From NCBI RefSeq assembly GCF_963518785.1, contig NZ_CAUQKJ010000001.1, forward strand, positions 62,001 through 126,000: 64,000 bases of DNA, read 5' to 3'. The first letter of the stretch is position 1. Each line of letters begins with the position of its first letter. The notes under the pieces are model-generated. The model had not been told where the DNA came from, did no database searches, and saw only the letters and a list, made by a program, of their open reading frames with translations. Source of the stretch: an uncultured Campylobacter sp. Lineage in GTDB: Bacteria; Campylobacterota; Campylobacteria; Campylobacterales; Campylobacteraceae. Made by a program: the position numbers and the translations under genes. Shown piece by piece: positions 51,230 to 59,576 of the stretch.

Positions 51230-53025
51230 GCGGAATTTTAATCGCGGCGATGATTTTAGCGCCACAGTATCTAAGCGCGGAGAGGGGGGCGAATGCTGCA
51301 GCAGCGAAGCAGTCCGTTACGGATAAAAAGGCGTCTGATAAGAATTCCAGCATTGGCACAAAAAACGGTGCAAAAGATGCAATTAAAAAGAGCTTGATAA
51401 ATCGCGGCGTAAGCGCTAAAAGTATAACCAAAGAAAAGCTAAACCACGCGATGCGAGCGCAAGAAGACGCCGAGCTAAATTTCGATTTGCTTACAGCTTT
51501 GGAGCTACTGCATAAAGATCCCGTCGCATCGATGTTTTTATACGAAAAGGCATACAATAAAACGGGCTCGTCCGTTTATCTGCTAGAAGCGCTAAAGACT
51601 GCTTTTGCGATCAAAGATCGTAAAAATACGGCGCGCTATTTAAAGCTCGGCGAAAAAAGCCTAAGCTCAGACTCCGAGTATCTGCGAGTAAAAATCGGCT
51701 ACTACTTAGGCATTAAAGATAATCTAAATGCCAATACTGCTGCTCTTAAGCTAGTCACCGTAGATCCCGTTTCGCGTAGTTACGCGATCTTAGCAGCGAC
51801 ATATTATGCGATGGAGAATTTTACTTTAGCCAAAACCTACTTTGAAAAAGCCTATGAGCTAGACAAAACCGACGAAAATCTCATCAGATTATGCGACGTG
51901 CTGCTAAATAAACTCAATGATTCGGACGGAGCGATCCGCATTATCGAGACGCATAGGCGCATCTACGGCTGCGCCCAGGGTATGGCGTGCGAGCTGCTAG
52001 CTGATGTGTATCGCGCGAATAAACGCTATTTGGATGTCGCTAAGATCGATGAAGCGCTGTATGAAGCCAAAGGGGATAATAAATTCTTGGACGATATGAT
52101 AGCGATTTATTACTACTCAAACGACTTTGATAAAATAATCGAGCTTTTGAAGAAATACGACTACAAGCGCGAGCTTCTAATCGATGCCTACGCGCATAAG
52201 AAAGACTATAAAACCGCGATTAAAATGGCGCGCGATGAGTTTATGAAGACCAAAAATTACGACTTTTTGGCGATCGAGGCGATCTACGAATATGAAAGTG
52301 CGGGCAAAAATGTGGACGCCAAAACCCTATCTAGCGTAGTGGCAAAATTTGAAAATATCGCGCCGCAGCTTAAAGACCCTGTGCATCTAAACTACTACGG
52401 CTACATCCTAATAGATCACGATTTGGACGTTCGCAAGGGCATCGAGCTTGTCCGCCGCGCTCTACAAAAAGACCCCGACTCACCGTATTATCTGGACTCG
52501 CTTGCTTGGGGATACTACAAGCTTGGCGAGTGCGACAAGGCTAAAAATGAAATGGCTAAGATCAAAGACGCAGAATTTTTTAATTCCCCCGAAGGCAAAG
52601 AGCATTTAGAGGCGATCGATGCGTGCGCCGCTGGCACAGGCGTAGCGCCGCAGAATTCTATATCGCAAAACCCCGCTACGATAAAAGGCTCCGCGCCGAA
52701 AGATCAGGCGCCGCAAAGCCCGGCAATAAAAATCCCTTCGCCTGATTCCATAAAATCTACGGCGCCCGAAAGCTCTGCGTTAGATTCCGCGCGTCCAAGC
52801 TCCGCTGCAACGCGTGATTTAACGCCAAAAGACTCCGCTTCGCAAAATTCTGCTGGGTCTGCAAATTCCGCGACTTCTGAAAATTTTGCGACGTCCATAA
52901 ATTCTGCCGCGCAGAATTCTGCCTCGTCAAGACAAAATTCCGTATCGAGGCAGGATTTTATGCCAGAGCAAAATTCTACGTCGAAAGAGCCCACCGGCTC
53001 TAAAATCCAGACACCAAAGCAATAG
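51208..53025 (+). CDS. Exported TPR-repeat protein with repeat-bearing C-terminal tail
   Basis: The 605-residue protein starts with a signal peptide (MYRGKVLSGILIAAMILAPQYLSA). Residues about 90-470 are tetratricopeptide-type helical repeats (for example YAILAATYYAMENFTLAKTY and YYLDSLAWGYYKLGECDKA). The C-terminal 130 residues are low complexity, rich in Ser, Ala, Asn and Gln, and are built in part of an 18-bp AATT-core array. In C. jejuni the equivalent is a TPR lipoprotein before trpC (Cj0497, from memory); here no lipobox is clear. It probably acts in envelope assembly. trpC follows two bases after the stop. Confidence 0.8.
   Translation: MYRGKVLSGILIAAMILAPQYLSAERGANAAAAKQSVTDKKASDKNSSIGTKNGAKDAIKKSLINRGVSAKSITKEKLNHAMRAQEDAELNFDLLTALELLHKDPVASMFLYEKAYNKTGSSVYLLEALKTAFAIKDRKNTARYLKLGEKSLSSDSEYLRVKIGYYLGIKDNLNANTAALKLVTVDPVSRSYAILAATYYAMENFTLAKTYFEKAYELDKTDENLIRLCDVLLNKLNDSDGAIRIIETHRRIYGCAQGMACELLADVYRANKRYLDVAKIDEALYEAKGDNKFLDDMIAIYYYSNDFDKIIELLKKYDYKRELLIDAYAHKKDYKTAIKMARDEFMKTKNYDFLAIEAIYEYESAGKNVDAKTLSSVVAKFENIAPQLKDPVHLNYYGYILIDHDLDVRKGIELVRRALQKDPDSPYYLDSLAWGYYKLGECDKAKNEMAKIKDAEFFNSPEGKEHLEAIDACAAGTGVAPQNSISQNPATIKGSAPKDQAPQSPAIKIPSPDSIKSTAPESSALDSARPSSAATRDLTPKDSASQNSAGSANSATSENFATSINSAAQNSASSRQNSVSRQDFMPEQNSTSKEPTGSKIQTPKQ
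52846..52976 (+). repeat. 18-bp tandem array in TPR gene tail
   Basis: Cores lie at 52846, 52864, 52882, 52900, 52915, 52936, 52954 (GATT) and 52972. One 15-bp step is balanced by one 21-bp step, so the total is 7 x 18. The core is read mainly as Asn-Ser or Asn-Phe. Confidence 0.82.
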
Positions 53026-53027
53026 CG

Positions 53028-53822
53028 ATGATTTTGGATGAAATTTTAAAACGCATTCGCGAGGATCTCGCGCTTCGCAAAGAAAAGCTACCCGAGGATC
53101 TGCTCGGCCGCTCGCTAAGCGCTAATCCCTACGAGCCGCGCGATGTCATAAGCGCGCTTAGAAGCGATGAGAAGGATCCGCTGCGCATCATCGCCGAGAT
53201 CAAAAAGGCAAGCCCGAGCAAGGGGGTCATCCGCGAGGATTTTGAGCCGCTAAGCCTTGCCGTGGAGTACGAAAATGCAGGTGCGAGCGCCTTTTCGGTG
53301 CTTACCGAGCCGCATTATTTCAGAGGCGATTTGGAGTTCATCCCGCAGATCCGCCGCTACACTCGTACACCCATTTTGCGCAAGGATTTCATCGTCGATC
53401 GCTATCAGATCCTCGAAGCGCTGGTTTACGGCGCTGATTTTATTCTGCTGATCGCCAAAGCGCTTGAGCGCAAGGAGCTAAGAGAGCTGCTTGAGTTTGC
53501 CCGCAGGCTTGGGCTTCGGGCGCTGTGCGAGATCCACGATAAGGACGATCTTAAAAAGGCGATCTTCGCAGGTGCGGGTATTGTCGGCATCAACCATCGA
53601 AATTTAGAGACTTTCGAGGTCGATACGAGCCTGAGCGAGCGGCTGATCCCGCTAATTCCAAACGGCAAGATCATCGTAGCCGAAAGCGGTCTGCACTCGC
53701 ACGAGCAGCTTTTAAGCTTGCACGAGGCGGGCGTCGATGCGTTTTTGATCGGCGAGCATTTTATGCGCCAAAATGACGTAGGCGCGGCGTTGCGCGAGAT
53801 AAAGCTCGGCGCGGGCGGCTAA
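53028..53822 (+). CDS. trpC: Indole-3-glycerol phosphate synthase
   Basis: TrpC closes the indole ring in tryptophan synthesis (CdRP to indole-3-glycerol phosphate). The TIM-barrel motifs are IIAEIKKASPSKGVI (catalytic Glu and Lys), FSVLTEPHYFRGD, LRKDFIVDRYQI with the catalytic Lys, GINHRNLETFEVD and VAESGLHS. The length of 264 residues is standard. Other trp genes are not adjacent, as in C. jejuni where this gene is also separate from the main cluster (from memory). It follows the TPR gene by two bases. Confidence 0.95.
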   Translation: MILDEILKRIREDLALRKEKLPEDLLGRSLSANPYEPRDVISALRSDEKDPLRIIAEIKKASPSKGVIREDFEPLSLAVEYENAGASAFSVLTEPHYFRGDLEFIPQIRRYTRTPILRKDFIVDRYQILEALVYGADFILLIAKALERKELRELLEFARRLGLRALCEIHDKDDLKKAIFAGAGIVGINHRNLETFEVDTSLSERLIPLIPNGKIIVAESGLHSHEQLLSLHEAGVDAFLIGEHFMRQNDVGAALREIKLGAGG

Positions 53823-54810
53823 ATTTAAATTTGGCTCGTTTGATCGCGCGAGAATGGATCGGAACGAGAAGTTAAATTTAGCGAAGGGAGTGAAATTTTA
53901 AGGCGGTAAATTTTAAAATTCGTAAAATTCGACGGACTTTAAAATTTAGCAGTTCTTTAAATTTAGCGGTTGCGACGCGATCAATATCGCACGCCGCGCA
54001 AGTATCCGCGCTACGCTTTGGCATCGTGAGTTTGTTATTGCGCGCCGTGCGAGCGGCTACGGAGCGAGGTTTAAATTTACGCCTTTCGTTTGTATAGCTT
54101 TCCGTCGCATCATGAGCCGGTGCAAAAAGCGCGGGTTGAAATTTAGCTTTACGTTTACGAAGCTTCGCGCGCGGTTGCGCTTGTAGCATTGAGTGCCGAG
54201 AATTGCGCGTCTATCGTAATGCCTTGTATGTCTAGCGCGCGCTCTCAAGCTCAGTATTGGCGATTGTATGGCGCCGTAAATTTAATCACAGCTCGCGATC
54301 AAGCCTCCCAGAGGAGCTTGCGCGTGCGATAACTGCGCAAAGCGAGCTACCACAAAAGCGGACGTCGTAGGGGCTTAGCAGGGCTGCGATACGCCGCGAT
54401 TGAACTTCGGCTGTATTACGACTGCGCCGTGCCCACACCGCGTTAAATTTTATCGCGTGTTGCGACGGTGATTGCAGCGCAGGTTTGGCACCGCGTACCG
54501 CGCCTGTGAGTGCGTCAAAGTTTTGTTATAATGCGCCGCGCAAACGACCGTGTAGATTCGATATCGCAGTCGTGTAGGCGTACGTGCGTTTTGGCATCGC
54601 GAGCTTGTTATCGCACGCCGCGCAAACGGCTACGGTGCGGATAGACGCTATGTTTGCTGCGCGATGAGTATTTGCCAAATGCGCGTCCGCCGCGGGCTTC
54701 GATCCGCAGAGTGCGTATTGCGCCGAAGTGCTCCGCGATTGCAAAGCATGTCGCGCCCTGCCACGTGCATAGCTCCGCATCGTGCGAGCAAGCGCGGGCT
54801 ACGTAAATTT
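53823..54810. repeat. ~1-kb non-coding stretch with GC-rich repeats
   Basis: No credible gene. A diverged direct repeat links 54016-54066 and 54590-54640: each has TTTGGCATCG, then GAG-TTGTTAT, then GCGCGC/GCACGC-CCG, then CGGCTACGG. A third partial copy near 53985-54015 shares ATCGCACGCCGCGCAA exactly with the 54608 region. AAATTT cores occur at the left end. Confidence 0.65.
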
Positions 54811-54894
54811 AAAATTCTATGAAATTTAGAAGTTTTAAATTCCAAATTTCATAGAATTTTGCGAAACGCAAATTTTAAAATTCCATAGAATTTT
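54811..54894 (+). repeat. 17-bp inverted repeat plus third partial copy before HIT gene
   Basis: AAAATTCTATGAAATTT (54811-54827) and its exact reverse complement (54844-54860) can form a 17-bp stem with a 16-base loop. A related palindrome, AAAATTCCATAGAATTTT, follows at 54877-54894, just before the ribosome site. Confidence 0.8.
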
Positions 54895-54916
54895 GGAATT
54901 TCGGAAAGGAAAAGAG

Positions 54917-55405
54917 ATGGATTATCTTTGTGCCCCTTGGCGAAGCGAGTATTTTACCGAAAAAAGAAGCGGCTGTCCCTTTTGCGACGCGGCGGCGGAT
55001 GCGGCGTTTGATGATCGCAACGGCGTGCTTTTTCGCGCGCAGCACTGCTTCGGGGTGATGAACCTCTACCCCTACAGCCCGGGCGCGTTTATGGTCATAC
55101 CCTACGAGCACGCGGACAATATCGAGTGCCTTAGCGATGATGCGTGGGCGGAGATGAGCCGCTATGTGCGCGCCGGAGTGGGGATCTTAAAGCGCACTCT
55201 GGGCGCAAACGGCGTAAATATCGGCATGAACCTAGGCGCCGCCGCGGGTGCGGGCATAGCCGAGCACGTGCACTATCATCTCGTGCCGCGGTGGCAGCGT
55301 GATACGAATTTCATCACGACGATCGCGAACATCCGCGTAAACGGCGTTTCGTTCGCCCCGCTTTTTGAGAAGCTAAAGGCGGCTTACGCGGAGATTAAAA
55401 TTTAA
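54917..55405 (+). CDS. HIT family nucleotide hydrolase
   Basis: The ATG at 54917 lies behind AAAGGAAAAGAG and is preferred to an upstream in-frame TTG at 54893, which sits in the palindrome. The 162-residue protein has GCPFCDAAAD at the start (zinc-type Cys pair), RAQHCFGVMNLYPYSPGAFM, and the histidine triad HVHYHLVPRW. HIT enzymes of this Cys-containing group hydrolyse or phosphorolyse dinucleoside polyphosphates. It follows trpC after a long non-coding gap, while in C. jejuni the two are adjacent (from memory). Confidence 0.9.
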   Translation: MDYLCAPWRSEYFTEKRSGCPFCDAAADAAFDDRNGVLFRAQHCFGVMNLYPYSPGAFMVIPYEHADNIECLSDDAWAEMSRYVRAGVGILKRTLGANGVNIGMNLGAAAGAGIAEHVHYHLVPRWQRDTNFITTIANIRVNGVSFAPLFEKLKAAYAEIKI

Positions 55406-55420
55406 ATTCGGGAGATCGAG

Positions 55421-56257
55421 ATGGTATCGGCATGGGTTAAAAAGAACGATAAATGGGGCTTTATCGATAAAACGGGAAAGGAGATAGCTTCTTGTATCTA
55501 TGATGATGTTTCGTATTTTAGCGAAGGCCTAGCATGCGTTAGAAAAAACGATAAATTCGGCTTCGTCGATAAAACGGGCAAAGAAGTTATTCCCTGCATA
55601 TATGATCGGGCCGAGGAGTTTTGCGAGGGCTTAGCGTGGGTTAATAAGAACGATAAATTCGGCTTTATCGATAAAACGGGTAAAGAGGTGATTTCTTGTA
55701 TATATGATGATGCTTATAATTTTGACGAAGAACTGGCGGAAGTTCAAAAAAGCGGCTATTGGGGTTTTATCGATAAAACCGGCAAAGAGATCGTTCCTTG
55801 TATATATGATGACGTTGGCGTTTTTCGCGAAGGCTTGGCAGACGTTAAAAAGAACGGTTATTGGGGATATATCGATGAAACGGGAAAAGAAGTTATTCCT
55901 TGCATATATGATCGGGCCGGGAGCTTTTGCGAAGGCTTAGCAAAGATTGAAAAGGATGGCAAATGGGGTTTTATCGATAAAACGGGCACAGAGGTAGTGT
56001 CTTGTGTATACGAGCTTGCTTGGGATTTTGACAATACTTTGTGCGGATATTATGACGAAATCAAATATTGCGAAGGATACGTTAAAGTCAAAAAAGACGG
56101 CAAATGGGGGCTGCTAGATGATGAGGATAATGAAATTTTAAAGCCGATGTTTTATGACGAAGTAGAATTTGTGAAAGTTTTAAGCGACGACTATATCAAG
56201 ATTATTTTAGACGGTCGCGAAACTATCGTTGATAGAAACGGCAAGATAATATCGTAA
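55421..56257 (+). CDS. WG-repeat protein
   Basis: The 278-residue protein consists almost wholly of WG repeats: about eight units of 23-35 residues with the core KWGFIDKTGKE followed by IYDD-type turns and FxEGLA. No signal peptide or membrane helix is visible. WG repeats form beta-rich solenoid-like surfaces, and their binding partners are mostly unknown. Units 2-6 are very similar at DNA level, so copy number may vary by recombination. It lies between the HIT gene and ribB, each 15-16 bases away, so it is probably cotranscribed with them. It may be a recent insertion. Confidence 0.88.
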   Translation: MVSAWVKKNDKWGFIDKTGKEIASCIYDDVSYFSEGLACVRKNDKFGFVDKTGKEVIPCIYDRAEEFCEGLAWVNKNDKFGFIDKTGKEVISCIYDDAYNFDEELAEVQKSGYWGFIDKTGKEIVPCIYDDVGVFREGLADVKKNGYWGYIDETGKEVIPCIYDRAGSFCEGLAKIEKDGKWGFIDKTGTEVVSCVYELAWDFDNTLCGYYDEIKYCEGYVKVKKDGKWGLLDDEDNEILKPMFYDEVEFVKVLSDDYIKIILDGRETIVDRNGKIIS

Positions 56258-56273
56258 ATTTAAAGGAGAGATA

Positions 56274-57275
56274 ATGGTTAGCGTAGAGCAAGCGATCGAG
56301 GATCTGAAAAACGGCAAAATGCTCGTTATGGTCGATGACGTCGATCGCGAGAACGAAGGCGATTTGGTGTTTGCGAGCACCTTTAGCAGCGCACAGAAGG
56401 TAAATTTTGCGATCACGCATGCTCGCGGAGTGCTGTGCGTGGCGCTTAGCCCGCAGATTGCGCAGCAGCTAGATCTAAATTTGATGGTCGATAAAAACAC
56501 CTCCAGCCACGAGACCGCTTTTACCGTCACGATCGACGCGAAGGGCGCCAAGACGGGCGTAAGCGCGTATGAGCGCAATATGACGATCGAGCTGATGTCG
56601 CGCGTGGGCGCGCGCGCGGATGATTTCGTCCGTCCGGGGCATATCTTCCCGCTCATCGCCAAAAGCGGCGGCGTGCTCGCTCGCACGGGCCACACCGAGG
56701 GCTCTACGGATCTATGCCGCTTGGCTGGGCTTTCGCAAAGCGCCGTGATCTGCGAGATCGTTAAAGACGACGGCGATATGGCGCGCAGGGACGATCTGGA
56801 AAAATTCTGCGCGCAGCACGGCATCAATATGATCTCGGTCGCGCAGATCGTGCAGTATCGCCTAAAACACGAAACCCTCGTTAAATTTAGCGAGCCAAAA
56901 AGCGCTCTGCTGTGCGGCGAAGCGGCGAAATTTTACGACGTGAGCGATCACGAGGGCAACGAGCACCGTGCCTATATTTTCGGCGAGCTGGGAAAGAGCG
57001 CGCAGACGAACGTGAAATTTCATAAAATTTCAAGCGATTTGGAATTTTTAAGCGATGCGAAATTTAACGATTTCATGCGCGATCTAGACGTTTTGCGCAA
57101 AGAGGGCGGCGTGCTTTTGATGCTAAAATCCGCGCAAAATCGCGCTGATTTTAAGAGCTTTGGCATCGGAGCGCAAATTTTAGCGCATCTGGGCGTGAGA
57201 AAAATTAAAATTTTAAGCAAGAGCGAGCCGAAAGACTACGCGGGGCTTAGCGGTTTTGGGATCGACATAGTTTGA
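56274..57275 (+). CDS. ribB: 3,4-dihydroxy-2-butanone-4-phosphate synthase (RibB) with degenerate RibA-like C-terminus
   Basis: This riboflavin enzyme makes 3,4-dihydroxy-2-butanone 4-phosphate from ribulose-5-phosphate. Residues 1-205 hold the full RibB domain: DVDRENEGDLVFAS with the catalytic acids (Glu26, Glu28), ARPGHIF-like VRPGHIFPLIAKSGGVLARTGHTEGSTDL, and the final histidine site. Residues 205-333 align in place with GTP cyclohydrolase II, but the zinc cysteines and catalytic motif of that enzyme are absent, so this half is probably inactive or structural. The same is known for several epsilonproteobacterial RibBA-like proteins. The stop overlaps the start of the polymerase gene. Confidence 0.88.
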   Translation: MVSVEQAIEDLKNGKMLVMVDDVDRENEGDLVFASTFSSAQKVNFAITHARGVLCVALSPQIAQQLDLNLMVDKNTSSHETAFTVTIDAKGAKTGVSAYERNMTIELMSRVGARADDFVRPGHIFPLIAKSGGVLARTGHTEGSTDLCRLAGLSQSAVICEIVKDDGDMARRDDLEKFCAQHGINMISVAQIVQYRLKHETLVKFSEPKSALLCGEAAKFYDVSDHEGNEHRAYIFGELGKSAQTNVKFHKISSDLEFLSDAKFNDFMRDLDVLRKEGGVLLMLKSAQNRADFKSFGIGAQILAHLGVRKIKILSKSEPKDYAGLSGFGIDIV

Positions 57276-58429
57276 TAGCTCATATCGATTTGGACAGCTT
57301 CTTCGTCTCTGTAGCGAGGCTCGCCGATCCCGCGCTTGCGGACAAAAAGATCGCAGTCGTCGGAGGCGGCGACGAGGAGATTTTCGGCGGCAAGAGCGAG
57401 CTTGGCAGCGTGATTTTAAGCGCGAGCTATGAGGCCAGAGCGGACGGCGTGCACTCGGCTCAGCCCGTTAAAATCGCGCTCGGACTCTGCCCGCAGCTCA
57501 TTTTAGTGCGCGCCAGACATGGCGAATACCGCAAAATTTCACGCGAAATTTATGAGTTTTTACTAAGCTTTACGCCCGAGATCGAAAAATTTAGCATCGA
57601 CGAGTTTTTTCTAAATTTACGCGGTACGGCTTACGACGCGGACGCGCTGAGCTTTGCTGCGTTTTTGCAAAGTGAAATCATGCGCCGCTTTAGCCTTCCG
57701 TGTAGCGTCGGTCTTAGCGAAGCAAAACTGATCGCAAAGCTCGCCACGAGCCTTGCCAAGCCCTTCGGCGTGCGGCAAATTTTAAAATCGCAAATTGTGC
57801 ACGAGCTATCCGCCGTGCCGGTAGCGAAATTTTTTGGCATCGGCAAAGCGGCGCAAAAAACGCTCGGCAAATACGGTATCATAACCTTCGGCGACGCGCT
57901 AGGGCACAGAGAAATTTTTGAAAAGATGGGCGCAAATGGCAGGAAAATTTTCGCAGCCCTTAGCGGTGAGGATGAGGGCGAGGTCGTCTCAAAGCGCGAG
58001 CGCAAGAGTATCGGCTTTGGGCGCAGCTTCGCGCCATGCGCCGATCGGGACGAGCTGCGGCGTAAAATTTTAATTTTGGCGCGCCATTTGGCGGGCGAAG
58101 TGCTCGCAAGAGGGCTAAAGCCCGCGACGTATGATCTAAAGATCCGCTACAAATCGCGCGAGGAGTTTTCGCATCAGATCAGCCAGGATAGGGCGTTTAG
58201 TCTAAGCTTGCTGAGCGAGACCGCACTTGAGCTGTTTGAGCTCTGCGACGTGAAAAAAGGCGCGCAGATAATCCACGTAGCGCTAAATCTTTCAAATTTT
58301 GGCGGCAGATCGGGCGGCTCGCTGCTTTTTGGCGAGATCGATAAAAAGCAGCAGAGCCTGGATCGATCTTTAAGCAGGATTTGGGAAAAATTCGGCATCG
58401 AAAAGCTGAAAAAAGCGAGCGAAATTTGA
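57272..58429 (+). CDS. dinB: Y-family DNA polymerase (DinB/Pol IV-like)
   Basis: The 385-residue product starts at TTG, overlapping the ribB stop by four bases (TTGA). It has the Y-family active site: HIDLDSFFVSV (metal-binding Asp6), SASYEARADGVHSAQPVK and KFSIDEFFLNL (the second acidic pair). The thumb has FFGIGKAAQKTLGKYGI, a helix-hairpin-helix. The C-terminal little-finger domain (about 240-350) follows. No beta-clamp-binding motif is obvious at the C-terminus. Such polymerases copy damaged templates. Its coupling to a vitamin gene is unusual. Whether it is Pol IV or another Y-family branch needs a tree. Confidence 0.87.
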   Translation: MIAHIDLDSFFVSVARLADPALADKKIAVVGGGDEEIFGGKSELGSVILSASYEARADGVHSAQPVKIALGLCPQLILVRARHGEYRKISREIYEFLLSFTPEIEKFSIDEFFLNLRGTAYDADALSFAAFLQSEIMRRFSLPCSVGLSEAKLIAKLATSLAKPFGVRQILKSQIVHELSAVPVAKFFGIGKAAQKTLGKYGIITFGDALGHREIFEKMGANGRKIFAALSGEDEGEVVSKRERKSIGFGRSFAPCADRDELRRKILILARHLAGEVLARGLKPATYDLKIRYKSREEFSHQISQDRAFSLSLLSETALELFELCDVKKGAQIIHVALNLSNFGGRSGGSLLFGEIDKKQQSLDRSLSRIWEKFGIEKLKKASEI

Positions 58430-58448
58430 TTAAATTTAAAGGAAAAAG

Positions 58449-58988
58449 ATGAAATTAGGCGAGTTATACTCGGTGATCTGCATAATCTTTGCGACGAATT
58501 TCAGGGGCGTGATAGATGAGCAGAAGTTGCACGGCTTGGGCAAAAACTGGATCATCGTAAATAAAAATATCGAGAACAAAAACGGCCATGAGTTTTGGCA
58601 AAAGGTACAGGGTGAGGACTACGCGGCGCTAGAGCGCGATTTTGAGGCGCTAAAAGAGGCGTTTGAGATGGACTTTTTCAAGCTCATAAGCGAAAGCGAA
58701 GTGGAGCTGTTTTATGAAAAATGCCGCTTCAAAAAGCCTTTCGCGGAGCTTAAAAGCGCTCACGCAGCCAATATGCTAGCGCTGCTTGCTATGATTTTTA
58801 AGCAAAACACGGACGCGAAATCGCATAAAATTTTGACGCTTTATCTGGCGCAATTTATCATTCCGAGCTTTTCCGCGCTTGCTACGCACGTGCAGATAAA
58901 CGCCAAAAGCAGCTACTACAAGGCGCTCGGGTGGTTTTTGGCGGATTTTTGCCGCGTGGTTAAAGAGACGCTAGGGCTTGGAATTTAG
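58449..58988 (+). CDS. Unknown helical protein, possibly TorD-like chaperone
   Basis: The 179-residue protein is predicted helical throughout, with no signal peptide. The C-terminal part (AANMLALLAMIFKQN, then LYLAQFIIPSFSALATHVQI, then SSYYKALGWFLADF) has the helix order and aromatic pattern of TorD-family chaperones, which fit molybdenum or selenium enzymes before Tat export. The N-terminal half does not show a clear TorD start, so the match is weak. It follows the polymerase gene by 19 bases behind AAAGGAAAAAG. Function remains open. Confidence 0.45.
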   Translation: MKLGELYSVICIIFATNFRGVIDEQKLHGLGKNWIIVNKNIENKNGHEFWQKVQGEDYAALERDFEALKEAFEMDFFKLISESEVELFYEKCRFKKPFAELKSAHAANMLALLAMIFKQNTDAKSHKILTLYLAQFIIPSFSALATHVQINAKSSYYKALGWFLADFCRVVKETLGLGI

Positions 58989-59576
58989 AATTTAGAACGC
59001 GCGCTCGGTATTTTTGCGCGTTCGGCACAGAAAAGCGCTATGTAGAGATAGGTTTAAAGCTTGCTTTCGGAATTTCTTGCGCTGTAGCCGGTACAGCTCC
59101 TGCAGGCGCGACAAGCTAAGCGAGGCAGCCGAATTTTATCTGCATATCTGCGCGGATACAAAGTAGCTGCCTTGCTGTTTTGTGCGTCGGCTTTTGTCGT
59201 ATCGCGCATCGTTTTGAATTCTGCACGGCACCGCGCTTTGGTCGCTATGCGCATCACCCCGCATTCGTCGTGCGCTGTCGGTATCGATACTGTGCGTGCT
59301 CCGCTCGTGTCATGGTGCAGTGTGCTTCGGTACTCTGTGCGTAGCTTTACATGCCGCACAAGGCATCGTCGTTTGAAATTTTAGGTGAGACACCCTGTAT
59401 ATCGTTCGATGTCGTCGCTCGGAACAGCGCGTCTTTCGCACTTTGCGTGTGCGACCTGGCGCAAAAGCATGGTCTATGCACTTGCGTATGCGCCGCTTTG
59501 CGTCTTTTGCCGAGCATGCGTCACGCAGCGTCCGATGCGCGCCGTTAAATTTTAAAATTTAAAACAAAGGAAAAAT
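58989..59576. other. Non-coding stretch
   Basis: No gene or RNA recognised in 588 bases. A possible terminator with stem AACGCGC/GCGCGTT lies at 58996-59022. The middle is GC-rich with many TGCG words, and AAATTTTAAAATTT precedes the lgt start. Confidence 0.5.
58996..59022 (+). terminator. Possible terminator after 58449-58988
   Basis: Seven-base stem AACGCGC/GCGCGTT with a T-rich loop, eight bases after the stop. No U-run follows. Confidence 0.4.

Noticed and set aside
54049..54780. Small Arg/Ala-rich frames in the 53823-54810 gap
   Set aside because: They fall on GC-rich repeats, lack ribosome sites and show no recognisable domain.
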